64,000 nt of DNA, from contig JADNYV010000172.1 in assembly GCA_015501055.1 (NCBI GenBank), forward strand, positions 1-64,000, given 5' to 3'. The position numbers were made by a program, and so were the translations under genes. Shown here piece by piece: positions 21,707 to 31,239 of this stretch (position 1 is its first letter; every line of letters begins with the position of its first letter). The DNA is from Mucidula mucida (lineage: Eukaryota; Basidiomycota; Agaricomycetes; Agaricales; Physalacriaceae). The notes under the pieces were generated by a model. The model was not told where the DNA came from. It worked only from the letters and a program-made list of their open reading frames with translations, and ran no database searches.

Positions 21707-22416
21707 GATGATAGTCGTGGTGGTCGTGGTCGTGGTCAGAGATTTAATTTTAGCGGATCGGAAATCGGAAATCAACAATGTCCGAGCCACGTGATGCTGT
21801 TTGTTCCTTGCCCGGCGGCAGATTCGCGCCAAATTCCAATTATGTACGCGAGGCTACTATGGTGTGCCTTTGCACAAGGATATGCCGTTTCCCGTCGATT
21901 GCGCCTTAAACAACCTGATATTGGCGCGGTTTTTCACGGAATAGATTCCGATACATGTCTTCTATAGTTGTACAAAACAACTTAAAGGAAATTGGCCGCA
22001 AACTGAGTAAGATAGGTCGAGAACAAGGCCGGGTTAGTGATTTTGAGGTGAACACCTTACTTGCAAGGGTTACAGTCTATGGGTGGTCTTTGATTGCCAT
22101 GTAACTTCAAGTTATTGAAAAGCTTCCCCTGAGTTTTGTAGCGCCACAGATTATGTGCAAGTGTCACGTAAAGGTAAATAACCCTCCTGCCAGACCCTTA
22201 GGTTATAAACTGGTAAATAACCTCCCAATATGCTAACCTAGATTATTTCCACTACCCTAGGCAGTAAACCCCTTGGGGAGGTTACTAATAGTGTTGATAC
22301 TGATCCCCACAAGGCCTAAGTTTTAAAACTATTAGTAATGATTTTAATACTGGCATGTACTATTTCAGATATGTAATATAGTGCAGTGCCATGCCACCCT
22401 CATTCTGCCTTGGTTC
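21707..22416. repeat. intergenic with MITE-related fragments
   Basis: From about 22160 to 22400 phrases such as GGTAAATAACCTCCC, GCAGTAAACCCC, GGGGAGGTTACTAATAG and GCCACCCTCA recur in direct and inverted form and resemble parts of the element at 20076-20330. No full copy with matching ends could be delimited. No gene is present. Confidence 0.4.
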
Positions 22417-22856
22417 TGTTATAAATTGCCATATTTTTACATTTTTACATCTCATTATATCTTATCGGGGGCTTGTCCTTTTCATCACCAAAGCCTTACT
22501 CATTTTGGACACATGCCAACCACACGGATGACATCATATATGTCAATGCCTCATGGACTTCCTATTGTACACACACTATTAATACTTGTAGCACACATGG
22601 TTGTTTCAGTATTATTACTTATATGCAGTCACTACACATATTTAATGGTTTCACGGACTGGTAGCATACAACACTGGGTCAAGGGCGTGGAGCATCCCTA
22701 GCGGAAACATGTACGGACAAGGAGTCCCAAACACAGACTTACTAGTATATAAGCAGTAGCATAGTATCACTGTACTTTAGTTCCGATCTCGTTTATATAC
22801 CTGGCCTAGCCTAGTTCTACAAACATGAACACTTTCTTTTCCCGAAGTCTCTCTGT
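22417..22856 (+). repeat. LTR 1, 3'-truncated and diverged
   Basis: It begins TGTTATAAATTGCCATAT and follows the LTR consensus of this region (GGGGCTTGTC, ACATGGTTGTTTCAG, CTAGTATATAAGCAGTAG) but stops after ACTTTCTTTTC. The last roughly 90 bases are missing, and LTR 2 follows directly. Confidence 0.8.
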
Positions 22857-23384
22857 TGTTATGAATCGCCATATTTTCACATTTTCACATCTTCATCATA
22901 TCTTATTGGGGCTTGTCTTATCAACCAACGGACTGTTTCATCATCTGTTTTGTCACTGATCATGCTCCTTTTCATTACCAAAGCCGTACTTATGTCGGAC
23001 ACATGCCAAACACATGGATGACATCATACATGCCGATACCTTATGGACTTCCTATTGTATACACACCACCAACACTCGTAGCACACATGGTCGTTTCAGT
23101 ATTATTACTTACATGCAGTTACCACTCGTATTTAATGGTTTCACGGACTAGTAGCATACAACACTGGGTCAAGGGCGTGGAGCATCCCTAGCGGAAACAC
23201 GTATGGACAAGGAGTCCCAAACACAGACTTACTAGTATATAAGCAGTAGTGTAGTATCATTGTACTTTAGTTCCGATCTCGTTTATACACCTGGCCTAGC
23301 CTAGTCTTACGAACGCGAACGTTTTCTCTTTTAGTTCTTGCTGTGGTACCTGGTTGAGTCTTGTGGCTTAGTCAGTCGCGAACA
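22857..23384 (+). repeat. LTR 2 (5' LTR of rearranged Ty3/gypsy element 1)
   Basis: 528 bases, starting TGTTATGAATCG and ending CGCGAACA (other copies end TAACA). It contains the TATA-like CTAGTATATAAGCAG at about 23231. The flanking bases do not match those of LTR 3, so no target duplication is seen. Confidence 0.85.
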
Positions 23385-23587
23385 GTTACAATACCTACCT
23401 ACTTTACTTACCTTACGATACACACCACCATTCCCCACCCTACCAAGTCCTGGATTCTATTTCAGATCTAGGCGACTCCTCCCTATTCATCCAAACCTCT
23501 ATTCCCTCACCCGTTTCATCCAAACCCGCATCACCCATATCCCCACTTTCACCCTTTCACTCTCCAATCCCATCACCCCGATTCACC

Positions 23588-23974
23588 ATGTCCAACAAAG
23601 CACCCGAACCCGCTTATCACGCTGATGCCAAACCCAAAGGCTGATCCCTTGTCAACAAGCCTTATGACTATAACGGGGACAAGACCAAGTACAAGAGCTG
23701 GTGGCGATCAATGTTCACATATATCCGTGATAAGAAGAACAACCTCACATCTGACTCCGAAAGGATCGATGTTGTTCTCTCCTATATCCGAGGAGATCAC
23801 GTAGATGCATGGGTCCAGAACTACTCGGACCAGAACTTTGACAAGGAAGAAGAGGAATGGACAGTCTCCTGGATGGAGTTCAAGGAGCATCTGAAGGAGC
23901 AATTTGTGGACTCCAACCTCGCGCGAGATGCGCAAGACCAGATCGAGCGGTTGCGCCAGGGGCAAGACACCGCT
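23588..23974 (+). pseudogene. truncated gag of Ty3/gypsy element 1
   Basis: It reads as gag (YKSWWRSMFTYIRDKKNNL, then EEWTVSWMEFKEHLKEQFVD), with an in-frame TGA near its 5' end (about 23642). It ends abruptly at 23974 where an inverted LTR begins. The homologous gag of element 2 continues beyond this point. A capsid-type nucleic-acid coat protein is expected from the family; this copy cannot be functional. Confidence 0.75.
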
Positions 23975-24350
23975 TGTTAGCGACTGACTAAGCCACAAGA
24001 CTCAACCAGGTACCACAGCAAGAACTAAGGAAGAAAGTGTTCGCGTTCGTAAGACTAGGCTAGGCCAGGTGTATAAACGAGATCGGAACTAAAGTACAAT
24101 GATACTACACTACTGCTTATATACTAGTAAGTCTGTGTTTGAAGCTCCTTGTCCATACGCGTTTCCACTAGGGATGCTCCACGCCCTTGACCCAGTGTTG
24201 TATGCTACTAGTCCGTGAAACCATTAAATACGAGTGGTGACTGCATGTAAGTAATAATACTGAAACAACCATGTGTGCTACGAGTGTCGGCGGTGTGTAT
24301 ACAATAGGGAGTCCATGAGGTATCGGCATGTATGATGTCATCCATGTGTT
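23975..24350 (-). repeat. inverted, 5'-truncated LTR
   Basis: The sequence is the reverse complement of the LTR from its very end (TGTTAGCGACTGACTAAGCC) to AACACATGG, 376 bases; the first roughly 152 bases of the LTR are missing. It joins gag directly to integrase of the same element, replacing the protease-RT-RNase H region. Confidence 0.85.
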
Positions 24351-25580
24351 AGCGAACCATGGGAGAAAGTTGGGACGGACATGATCGGCGAGTTGCCGGA
24401 GTCGGGAGGATACAATGCGATCAGCATATTTGTGGACCATTTCACAAAGCGGTTACGCATTATACCAACACACACCACTCTGACGTCGGAAGGCATGGCC
24501 CGCATTTACCGTGATCGCATTTTCCCCATACATGGGATGCCACGACAGATGATACATGATCGCGGTCCACAATACCACTCGCTTTTCATGAAGGAGTTGT
24601 ACCGGTTGTTGGGCATACAAGGAAACTTTACAACGGCGTATCATCCACAGGCAAATGGGCAAACAGAACGGTTGAACCAAGAGATAGAACATTTCTTACG
24701 GTTATTCGTCAATTACCATCAGAACGACTGGCATGAATGGTTACCCTCTGCTAAATTTGTTTACAACAATCGGGTACACTCAGCAACCAGGGTTACTCCG
24801 TTCTTCGCAGACATGGGCAGACACCCCTACAAAGGCACCGCTCCGAAAACGGCATTGAGAAACGAGACTGCGCAGGAGTTTGCCGACGGCATGAGGAAAA
24901 CATGGGACGAAGTAGGGTCGGCATTGAAGATGGCAAAAGAGGACATGAAACGGTCTTATGACAGGAAGCGGACAGACGCAGTAGAGTACAAGGAGGGCGA
25001 CAAAGTATGGCTGGAAGGGACAAATCTCAGCACAGACCGACCAATGAAGAAGCTTGATGACAAACGCTTCGGGCCGTTCAAAGTGATCAAGAAAGTCGGG
25101 ACGAGCTCTTACAAGCTCCAGATTCCTCACACGTGGAAAAGCATTCATCCCGTGTTCAACGAGGCCCTGCTGACGCCTTACCACGAGCCGCAATTTCCGA
25201 CGCAACCCCGAGACACGCGTCCACCACCTGTGCTGGAAGGAGCCGAACCCGAATGGGAGGTCGAGAAAGTGGTGAATTCCCGGAAGTACCGCGGGGGTTT
25301 TCAATACAAGGTTCACTGGAAGGGTTATGGCACACACAAGCAGACATGGGAACCGGCATGCAATCTCAAAAATGCCGACAAAGCCATCAGCGATTTCCAC
25401 CAACAATATCCGAACAAGCCGAAGCCACCCGCGCTTGCTCGCATTGAAGTCCCCATGTCGCAATTTCCATCACATTTATTCCGACCCATGCCACCGCCTG
25501 ATACTGAACCCCTTGACGTCACGCTACCCTCTGCAGCCCTCATGGAGCGACTCTGGCGCAGAATGGAACTTGCGCCTTAA
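24351..25580 (+). CDS. Ty3/gypsy integrase with chromodomain (5'-truncated pol)
   Basis: One open frame of about 400 codons. The DDE integrase core is present: GTDMIGELPESGGYNA holds the first Asp, HDRGPQYHS the second, and GQTERLNQEIE the Glu. A GPFKVIKKVG / SYKLQIP beta-rich region follows, then a chromodomain (EWEVEKVVNSRKYRGG, YKVHWKGYG, TWEPACNL). Chromodomains direct integration of chromoviruses to marked chromatin. The frame lacks its own start, protease, RT and RNase H, so it is a remnant of a Gag-Pol polyprotein although its integrase motifs are whole. Confidence 0.85.
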   Translation, partial: SEPWEKVGTDMIGELPESGGYNAISIFVDHFTKRLRIIPTHTTLTSEGMARIYRDRIFPIHGMPRQMIHDRGPQYHSLFMKELYRLLGIQGNFTTAYHPQANGQTERLNQEIEHFLRLFVNYHQNDWHEWLPSAKFVYNNRVHSATRVTPFFADMGRHPYKGTAPKTALRNETAQEFADGMRKTWDEVGSALKMAKEDMKRSYDRKRTDAVEYKEGDKVWLEGTNLSTDRPMKKLDDKRFGPFKVIKKVGTSSYKLQIPHTWKSIHPVFNEALLTPYHEPQFPTQPRDTRPPPVLEGAEPEWEVEKVVNSRKYRGGFQYKVHWKGYGTHKQTWEPACNLKNADKAISDFHQQYPNKPKPPALARIEVPMSQFPSHLFRPMPPPDTEPLDVTLPSAALMERLWRRMELAP

Positions 25581-26365
25581 GGAGGGGGTGATGTTATGAA
25601 TCGTCATATTTTCACACTTTCACATCTTATCATATCTTATCGGGGCCTTGTCTTATCAACCAACGGACTGTTTCATCATCTGTTTCGTCACCGATCATAC
25701 TCCTGTTCATTACCGAAGCCGTACTCATGTTGGACACACGCCTAACACATGGATGACATCATACATGCCGATACCTCATGGATTCCCCATTGTATACACA
25801 CCACCGACACTCGTAGCACACATGGTTGTTTCAGTATTATTACTTACATGCAGTTACCACTCGTATTCAATGGTTTCACGGACTAGTAGCATACAACACT
25901 GGGTCAAGGGCATGGAGTTATCCCTAGCGGAAACACGTATGGACAAGGAGTCCCAAACACAGGCTTACTAGTATATAAGCAGTAGTGTAGTATCATTGTA
26001 CTTTAGTTCCGATCTCGTTTATACACCTGGCCTAGCCTAGTCTTACGAATGCGAACACTTTCTTCCTTAGTTCTTGCTGTGGTACCTGGTTGAGTCTCGT
26101 GGCTTAGTTAGAGATGGACACGAGTCCATACTCGAGTATATTCGGACTCATCGTATGAGTAACTCTTACCTCAAACCCAATACTCAAGACTCGAGTCTTC
26201 ACTCGAGACTCTACTCGAATATCTACTCTACTCGAGAGTACTTCATGAGTCTCGAGTATTCGAGTACTCGAGTACGATCCGAGTATACTCGAGTATACTC
26301 ACGTATCAGCAAGCAAATTCAAACATAAAGACAGTGAAGATTAAAGTAAGTAGGTCGTAAGTGTA

Positions 26366-27115
26366 TCAAGTTATATCCATATCAGTAGCATCCATATCAG
26401 TAGTATCCTGAGGTGAAGAAGCAGGCTTGCGCCGTCGAACCAAAACTACCTGCTCAATCGTTTCATAGAGATCATCGTCATCATCGTCAATCTCAACATC
26501 ACCATCATGACCCGTGTCAAACTCTGAGACAGGATCCATACCATCGCGGAAATCAGAAAAGTCCATCTCCTCCGACTGTGCAACAGCCTTGCCCTTCCCC
26601 TTCCTCTTGGTCCACAAGTTCTCCTCAACATCATCCCCATCCTCGTCAACCACCTCATCCTCGTCAACCACCTCGTCCTCCTCGACAACCTCATCCTCCT
26701 CGACAACCTCCTCGACAACCTCCACCTCTGAATCGGAAACATCCATCGGTGCAGCATCCTCCGAGGAATCGTCACCTCCGTCTGCGTCTGCATCCGAATC
26801 CGTCCAGTCGGTCGAGAGGTCCTCATTCAAATCCTTCTTCCGTAACTTCCGATTGTGCAAGAACTTCGCAATCTTCTGCTCGGGGACAAGATCCTCAATG
26901 GCAAGCCACTGTCCAAGTATCGTGGTCTCTCGAATTGAGTCCGCAGCGAGATTGTGTCGTCGTTTGGAGACGACAAGACCACTGTGCGAGAAGAGTCGTT
27001 CGACATCAGTACTAGTGGCGGGACAGCTCAAGAAGTCGAGAGCCATCCGGGCAAGGGCTTGTTGTGGGGTGATAAACTCCGCATTGTGCGGTGCGGACTT
27101 CGAAACCCAGTAATC
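26366..27115 (-). pseudogene. hAT transposase C-terminal fragment
   Basis: In frame: YWVSKSAPHNAEF, then ALDFLSCPATSTDVERLFSH and SGLVVSKRRHNLAADSIRET, the hAT dimerisation (hATC) signature with its PATS...ER.FS core and RR/LxxDSxR block, then GQWLA. The last roughly 140 residues are a strongly acidic Glu/Asp/Val tail ending in ATDMDIT. The upstream catalytic domain is absent; before it lies a tRNA-like segment. The listed start is approximate because the fragment has no proper 5' end. Confidence 0.85.
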
Positions 27116-27144
27116 GATTCCATCGTCATCCGTAATGAATATGC

Positions 27145-27232
27145 CCTTTTGGCGCAGTGGTTATACTCGTTGTTGTGCTGATGCACAGAAATGGCTGAGC
27201 TCCGTGGGTTCAATGCTCACGGGGTTCATTTT
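27145..27232 (+). other. tRNA-like Pol III promoter segment (possible SINE)
   Basis: A box-A-like TGGCGCAGTGG (27150-27160) and a box-B-like GGTTCAATGC (about 27208-27217) are 47 bases apart; GTGGG-TTCAATG-CTCAC can form a T-arm. The acceptor arms do not pair, so it is not a normal tRNA. It lies where the hAT transposase coding is truncated and could be a small tRNA-derived SINE. Confidence 0.35.
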
Positions 27233-27498
27233 GTTCAAAAAATATATATTAGGAGCTGAATACTCACGAATACTCACGAATATAAGAATACTCATGAGTA
27301 TTCACGAATATTTATGAGTATGAGTCTATCGAGTATTCGTGGCCCCAAACTGAAACTCTAGACTCACCATAGACTCTAGACTCTACTCTACTCACGTGCG
27401 AGTATACTCTTGGCTTGCATGATGAGTATGAGTTTATTCGTGAGTACTTTTTTTATTCTATACTCGCGTCCGACTCTAGGCTTAGTCAGTCGCTAACA

Positions 27499-28293
27499 GA
27501 ATCATACTGAGCCGTAATATTATTGGGATGAAGGGAAGCCTTCTGTAGAAGAGGAAGCATGAGAGGGACGGGCACTGTTGTGGCATTAAGCTTAAGTGCA
27601 TTTCAGTACATGGTTGGGATGTCAGGCAATCCAACTTCCAAATCCCAGAAAGGTGAAGAAAGGATTTTGAGCAATGGATATTGTTCAATCAAACACATAC
27701 ATGCTCTGCACTTTAAGTTGGCACCTTCAATAACCACATGAGAAAGGTCTAGTTCCGTGATTTGGTCCCATGGAAATTCAGCGCCCCACATACTGTAGTG
27801 TTTCGACCGCAAATTCACATAACAGGTCACGGGGGTCTTTGAAGTGAAGCTATATATACATCATAACGGGTCACGGACCACTTTGGTCAGGCACGAGCCT
27901 CCAAATAAGGAAATTTCAGGTCCCGCTATAAGCGGAACTGTCCAAAAAAGGCAATTTAAGGGTCTGTGAAGCTGTTCGCTGTAACTTCAGACCATAATGG
28001 GTCACAGGCTGTGAAGTTACGGTCGAAACGCTACAGTACCTCCATTAAGGGGGACAGTGTTTGAAGACAGACACTAATAATTGTTCCTGTAACTCGAGCG
28101 GAGGAAAATAAAGAAACACCAACTCGAAACAACAAGAAAGCCGACCATAAAGTGGCACATAAAGAATATTCCAGTTTGCGTGCATACCACTGCCTTTCGC
28201 CACTGATACAACAATGATGTCAAGTATGTGTTTTGAAATCAAAGAATCAGATATAAACAGCTGTTCTTCATATTTAAGTTTGTCCAAGCCGTT
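27499..28293 (-). pseudogene. middle part of an F-box-like gene, cut by transposons
   Basis: The minus-strand sequence from 28293 down reads LKYEEQLFISDSLISKHILDI, NWNILYVPLYGRL, LVSVFKHCPP, and, after a MITE at 27793-28036, GAEFPWDQITELDLSHV and CLIEQYPLLKILSSPFWD. These match residues about 200-330 of the F-box genes at 11711 and 44676. The N-terminal part lies at 34777-35306, beyond Ty3/gypsy element 2; the C-terminal part is missing where LTR 3 begins. Frameshifts are present as well. Confidence 0.85.
27793..28036. mobile_element. MITE with 27-base inverted repeats and TA target duplication
   Basis: The left end CTGTAGTGTTTCGACCG...AAATTCACA and the right end TGTGAAGTTACGGTCGAAACGCTACAG are inverted repeats with about three mismatches, flanked by TA on both sides (27791-27792, 28037-28038). 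The 244-base body carries internal copies of GGTCAC and TCACAG and no coding. It interrupts the F-box pseudogene cleanly, so the insertion boundaries are secure. The type is Tc1/mariner-like by TA target only. Confidence 0.85.
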
Positions 28294-28822
28294 TGTTATG
28301 AATGACCATATTTTCACACTTTTACATCTTATCATATCTTATCGGGGCCTTGTCTTATCAACCAACGGACTGTTTCATCATCTGTTTCGTCACCGATCAT
28401 ACTCCTGTTCATTACCGAAGCCGTACTCATGTTGGACACACGCCTAACACATGGATGACATCATACATGCCGATACCTCATGGATTCCCCATTGTATACA
28501 CATCACCGACACTCGTAGCACACATGGTTGTTTCAGTATTATTACTTACATGCAGTTACCACTCGTATTTAATGGTTTCATGGACTAGTAGCATACAACA
28601 CTGGGTCAAGGGCGTGGAGTTAACCCTAGCAGAAACACGTATGGACAAGGAGTCCCAAACACAGACTTACTAGTATATAAGCAGTAGCGTAGTATCATTG
28701 TACTTTAGTTCCGATCTCGTTTATACACCTGGCCTAGCCTAGTCTTACGAACGCGAACACTTTCTTCCTTAGTTCTTGCTGTGGTACCTGGTTGAGTCTC
28801 GTGGCTTAGTCAGTCGCTAACA
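28294..28822 (+). repeat. LTR 4 (5' LTR of element 2)
   Basis: TGTTATGAATGACC...CGCTAACA, 529 bases, with the TATA-like CTAGTATATAAGCAGTAG as a likely Pol II promoter. Preceded by CCGTT. Confidence 0.92.
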
Positions 28823-29416
28823 GAAGATCAGAACTACCTTTTACCACCTACCACACATCCCTGATCGTCGATCAGCACTTCGCTGTTTGATCATCGCACA
28901 TTCCCCTATTCCCTTTCCTGCTTACAGATCGACGGATTCCTAATCCCAGCGCACGTCCGCATACATGTGTATTGGTCCCAGTAGCGCCGGCTAACAGTTA
29001 GAGATAACTGCCTCGGGTGCTGGAAGTAACCGCTCTCACGAGAACGAACTTTTGGCAGTTGCACTTCAGTGGGCGCTGTTTACGGGTCAACCCCCGTTCC
29101 CAGGAAAACTTCGGCTTACCTCACACCAGAGGGACGTCGGCTGGGCAATTGCGAACTTGTGACGAGCTCTTGGGCTCCGTAGATACGTAGTCAGTAGTCG
29201 GTAAAATAGTGTAGACAGTTACGATACCTACCTACTTTACTTACATTACGATACACACCACCATTCCCCACCCTACCAAGTCCTGGATTCTATTTCAGAT
29301 CTAGGCGATCCTCCTATTCATCCAAACCTCTATTCCCTCACCCGTTTATCCAAATCCGCATCACCCATATCCCCACTTTCACCCTTTCACTCTCCGATCC
29401 ATCACCCCGATCCATC
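28823..29416 (+). other. leader of element 2
   Basis: Untranslated region between LTR and gag. The last roughly 200 bases (GTTACGATACCTACCTACTTTAC...) match the leader of element 1; the first roughly 390 are absent from element 1, where the leader begins directly after the LTR. No tRNA-complementary primer site starting TGG is seen right after the LTR. Confidence 0.6.
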
Positions 29417-30277
29417 ATGTCCAACAAGCACCCGAACCGCTCATCACACACCCGCTCATCATGCCAATGACGAAACTAAAGGTCGATCCCTTGTCAACAA
29501 GCCTTATGACTATGACGGGGACAAGTCCAAATACAAGAGCTGGTGGCGATCGATGTTCACATACATCCGTGACAAGAAGAACAACCTCACATCTGACTCC
29601 GAAAGGATGATGTTGTTCTCTCCTACATCCGAGGAGATCACGTTGATGCATGGGTCCAGAACTACTCGGACCAGAACTTCGACGAGGAAGAAGAGGAATG
29701 GACAGTCTCTTGGACGGAGTTCAAGGAGACTTGAAGGAGCGATTTGTGGATTCCAACCTCGCGCGAGACGCGCAAGACAGATCGAGCGGTTGCGCCAGGG
29801 GCAAGACACCGCTCAAGATTTCTTCCAGAAGTTCGAGGTCCTGCTCACTCAGGCAGGATACTCGAAGGATGACGCATTTGTCGTGCGACTTCTCGAGACC
29901 AATGTCAACGAGAAGATCATCGACCAGATCTATGGCAGCCGAGATGGGTTGCCAGAGAAGTACAAGGATTGGAAGGCACAGATCTTCAGATCGATCAGCT
30001 GTGGAGAAGGCGGGCGGCGAGCAAGAGGTCCGGCATGCAGTCCCGGCCCCAAGCTCCGCAGGCGGCTACATCGAGAGCTAATCCTACGAACCACCCCCGA
30101 CGCCGATCACACGACGAGATGCCACCGGCGTTACCTATGGAGGAGCCGGCAGGCCGATGGACATCGACAACGCACGTCGAAGAGGACTTTGCTTCAGCTG
30201 TGGCAACACGGCCACGTCAGCAGGTTCTGTCCAAGAAAGGTGACCCCAGACGATTCGGGGTCTATGGACCGAAATGA
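29417..30277 (+). pseudogene. gag of element 2, frameshifted
   Basis: Fragments in three frames together give the capsid region (SWWRSMFTYIRDKKNNL, EEWTVSWTEFKE, QDFFQKFEVLLTQAGYSKDD) and a CCHC zinc knuckle (C-x2-C-x4-H-x4-C around 30188-30235, ending GHVSRFCPRK). At least four frame changes are needed. Gag packages the element RNA; this copy cannot make a full protein. Confidence 0.8.
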
Positions 30278-30633
30278 ATGACGAGGAGAAGAAGAAGCTG
30301 GCCAAGAGTTGGGTTTTGCGAAGCTCCCGCAGTAGACGCAGTCCTGCCGGAGCAGTCATCAAGGAGAGGGTCGTCAGATGCAGATTCTATTTACAGTACA
30401 GGTACTGAACACCTAAAATATCATCGACGACTTTACCACCAAAACCTGCGAAAGAAAGATTTGAGCCAAATACGCCCGAGTGGATGCACAACGGCTAAGA
30501 GAGGATGACGTGTCGAGAGCAGTGGGAATTCTGAGAGCATGGATGCCGGAGCGGAGAGAAGAGAAGCGACGGAAGAGAAAGTGATGGCGATCAGAGCGTT
30601 GACGAAGGAAGCTGCGGTGGAAGTTGTGCGGAG

Positions 30634-31168
30634 TTGAAAAAGTCAAGGAAGTACATTCGGGGAACAAAGGGGCAAGACATGAAACTCCGAGTAACCATAG
30701 AGAGCGTGCACACAGGCTCTGAATGGGAAACGAGTGCCCTTCTTGACAGCGGAGCAACGGGTTCTTGCGTCAATAAAGAATTCGTCGAGAAGAACGGACT
30801 CCCGATCAAGGAGTTACCGGTCAAGCTCCCTGTCTACAATGCGGATGGAACCCTAAACAAGGGAGGAGCAATCGAAGGTTTTGTGGAGGTCGGATGAAGA
30901 TCGGTGATCACGCCGAAAAGATTGAGTTGGCCGTCACCAATCTTGGCAAAACAAGATCTTTTTGGGGCTAGATTGGTTACGATATCACAACCCCACGATC
31001 AACTGGACGGAATCCACGTTGACTTTTGATCGATGCCCAGACCGTTGCGGCTACTACCCGAGTATACTCGCCGGAAGACGAAGGAGAAGATGTAGAAGAA
31101 AGCTGGAAGAGGGAGAGCGCTTGTTCTGGATGGACTGGGACAACTATGCAAAAGCGGTGAAAAGCTGA
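30634..31168 (+). pseudogene. aspartic protease region of element 2
   Basis: LLDSGATGSCVNKEFV carries the retropepsin DSGA catalytic triad motif, followed by NAVDGT-like and GLDWLRYHNP motifs typical of Ty3/gypsy proteases. The frame stops at 30897 and resumes shifted at 30962. Confidence 0.8.
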
Positions 31169-31239
31169 GATCACAACAGCCTTATCCGCTGCTGCACCTT
31201 ACATGAGGAATTTCTGATGTATTCAGCAAGGCGGACTTT

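Larger units (their letters stand above)
26109..27478. mobile_element. hAT-type DNA transposon, deleted copy
   Basis: Terminal inverted repeats TAGAGATGGAC / GTCCGACTCTA are flanked by the 8-bp target duplication GGCTTAGT (26101-26108 and 27479-27486), the hallmark of hAT elements. Both ends carry dense subterminal copies of ACTCGAGTA, GAGTATACTC and ACTCACGAATA, likely transposase-binding repeats. Inside is the C-terminal part of a hAT transposase on the minus strand. At 1370 bases it lacks most of the transposase and would depend on another copy to move. Confidence 0.9.
25592..27498 (+). repeat. LTR 3 (3' LTR of element 1), split by a hAT insertion
   Basis: The LTR starts right after the purine tract AAGGAGGGGGTGA and runs 25592-26108, is interrupted by the hAT element at 26109-27478, and resumes CAGTCGCTAACA to 27498 after the duplicated target. 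Without the insert it is 529 bases. It is flanked on the right by the broken F-box gene. Confidence 0.9.

Noticed and set aside
26109..26330. CRISPR-like or satellite array from repeated ACTCGAGTA units
   Set aside because: The units are irregular in spacing and orientation and lie just inside hAT ends, fitting transposase-binding repeats; CRISPR arrays do not occur in fungal nuclear DNA.
26413..27113. Two plus-strand frames rich in Ser/Thr and Pro/His over the hAT remnant
   Set aside because: Antisense of the acidic transposase tail; the minus frame carries the hATC motif.
22857..27498. Element 1 as a complete retrotransposon with target duplication
   Set aside because: The flanks of LTR 2 (TCTGT) and LTR 3 (GAATC) differ, and the inner part is deleted and rearranged.
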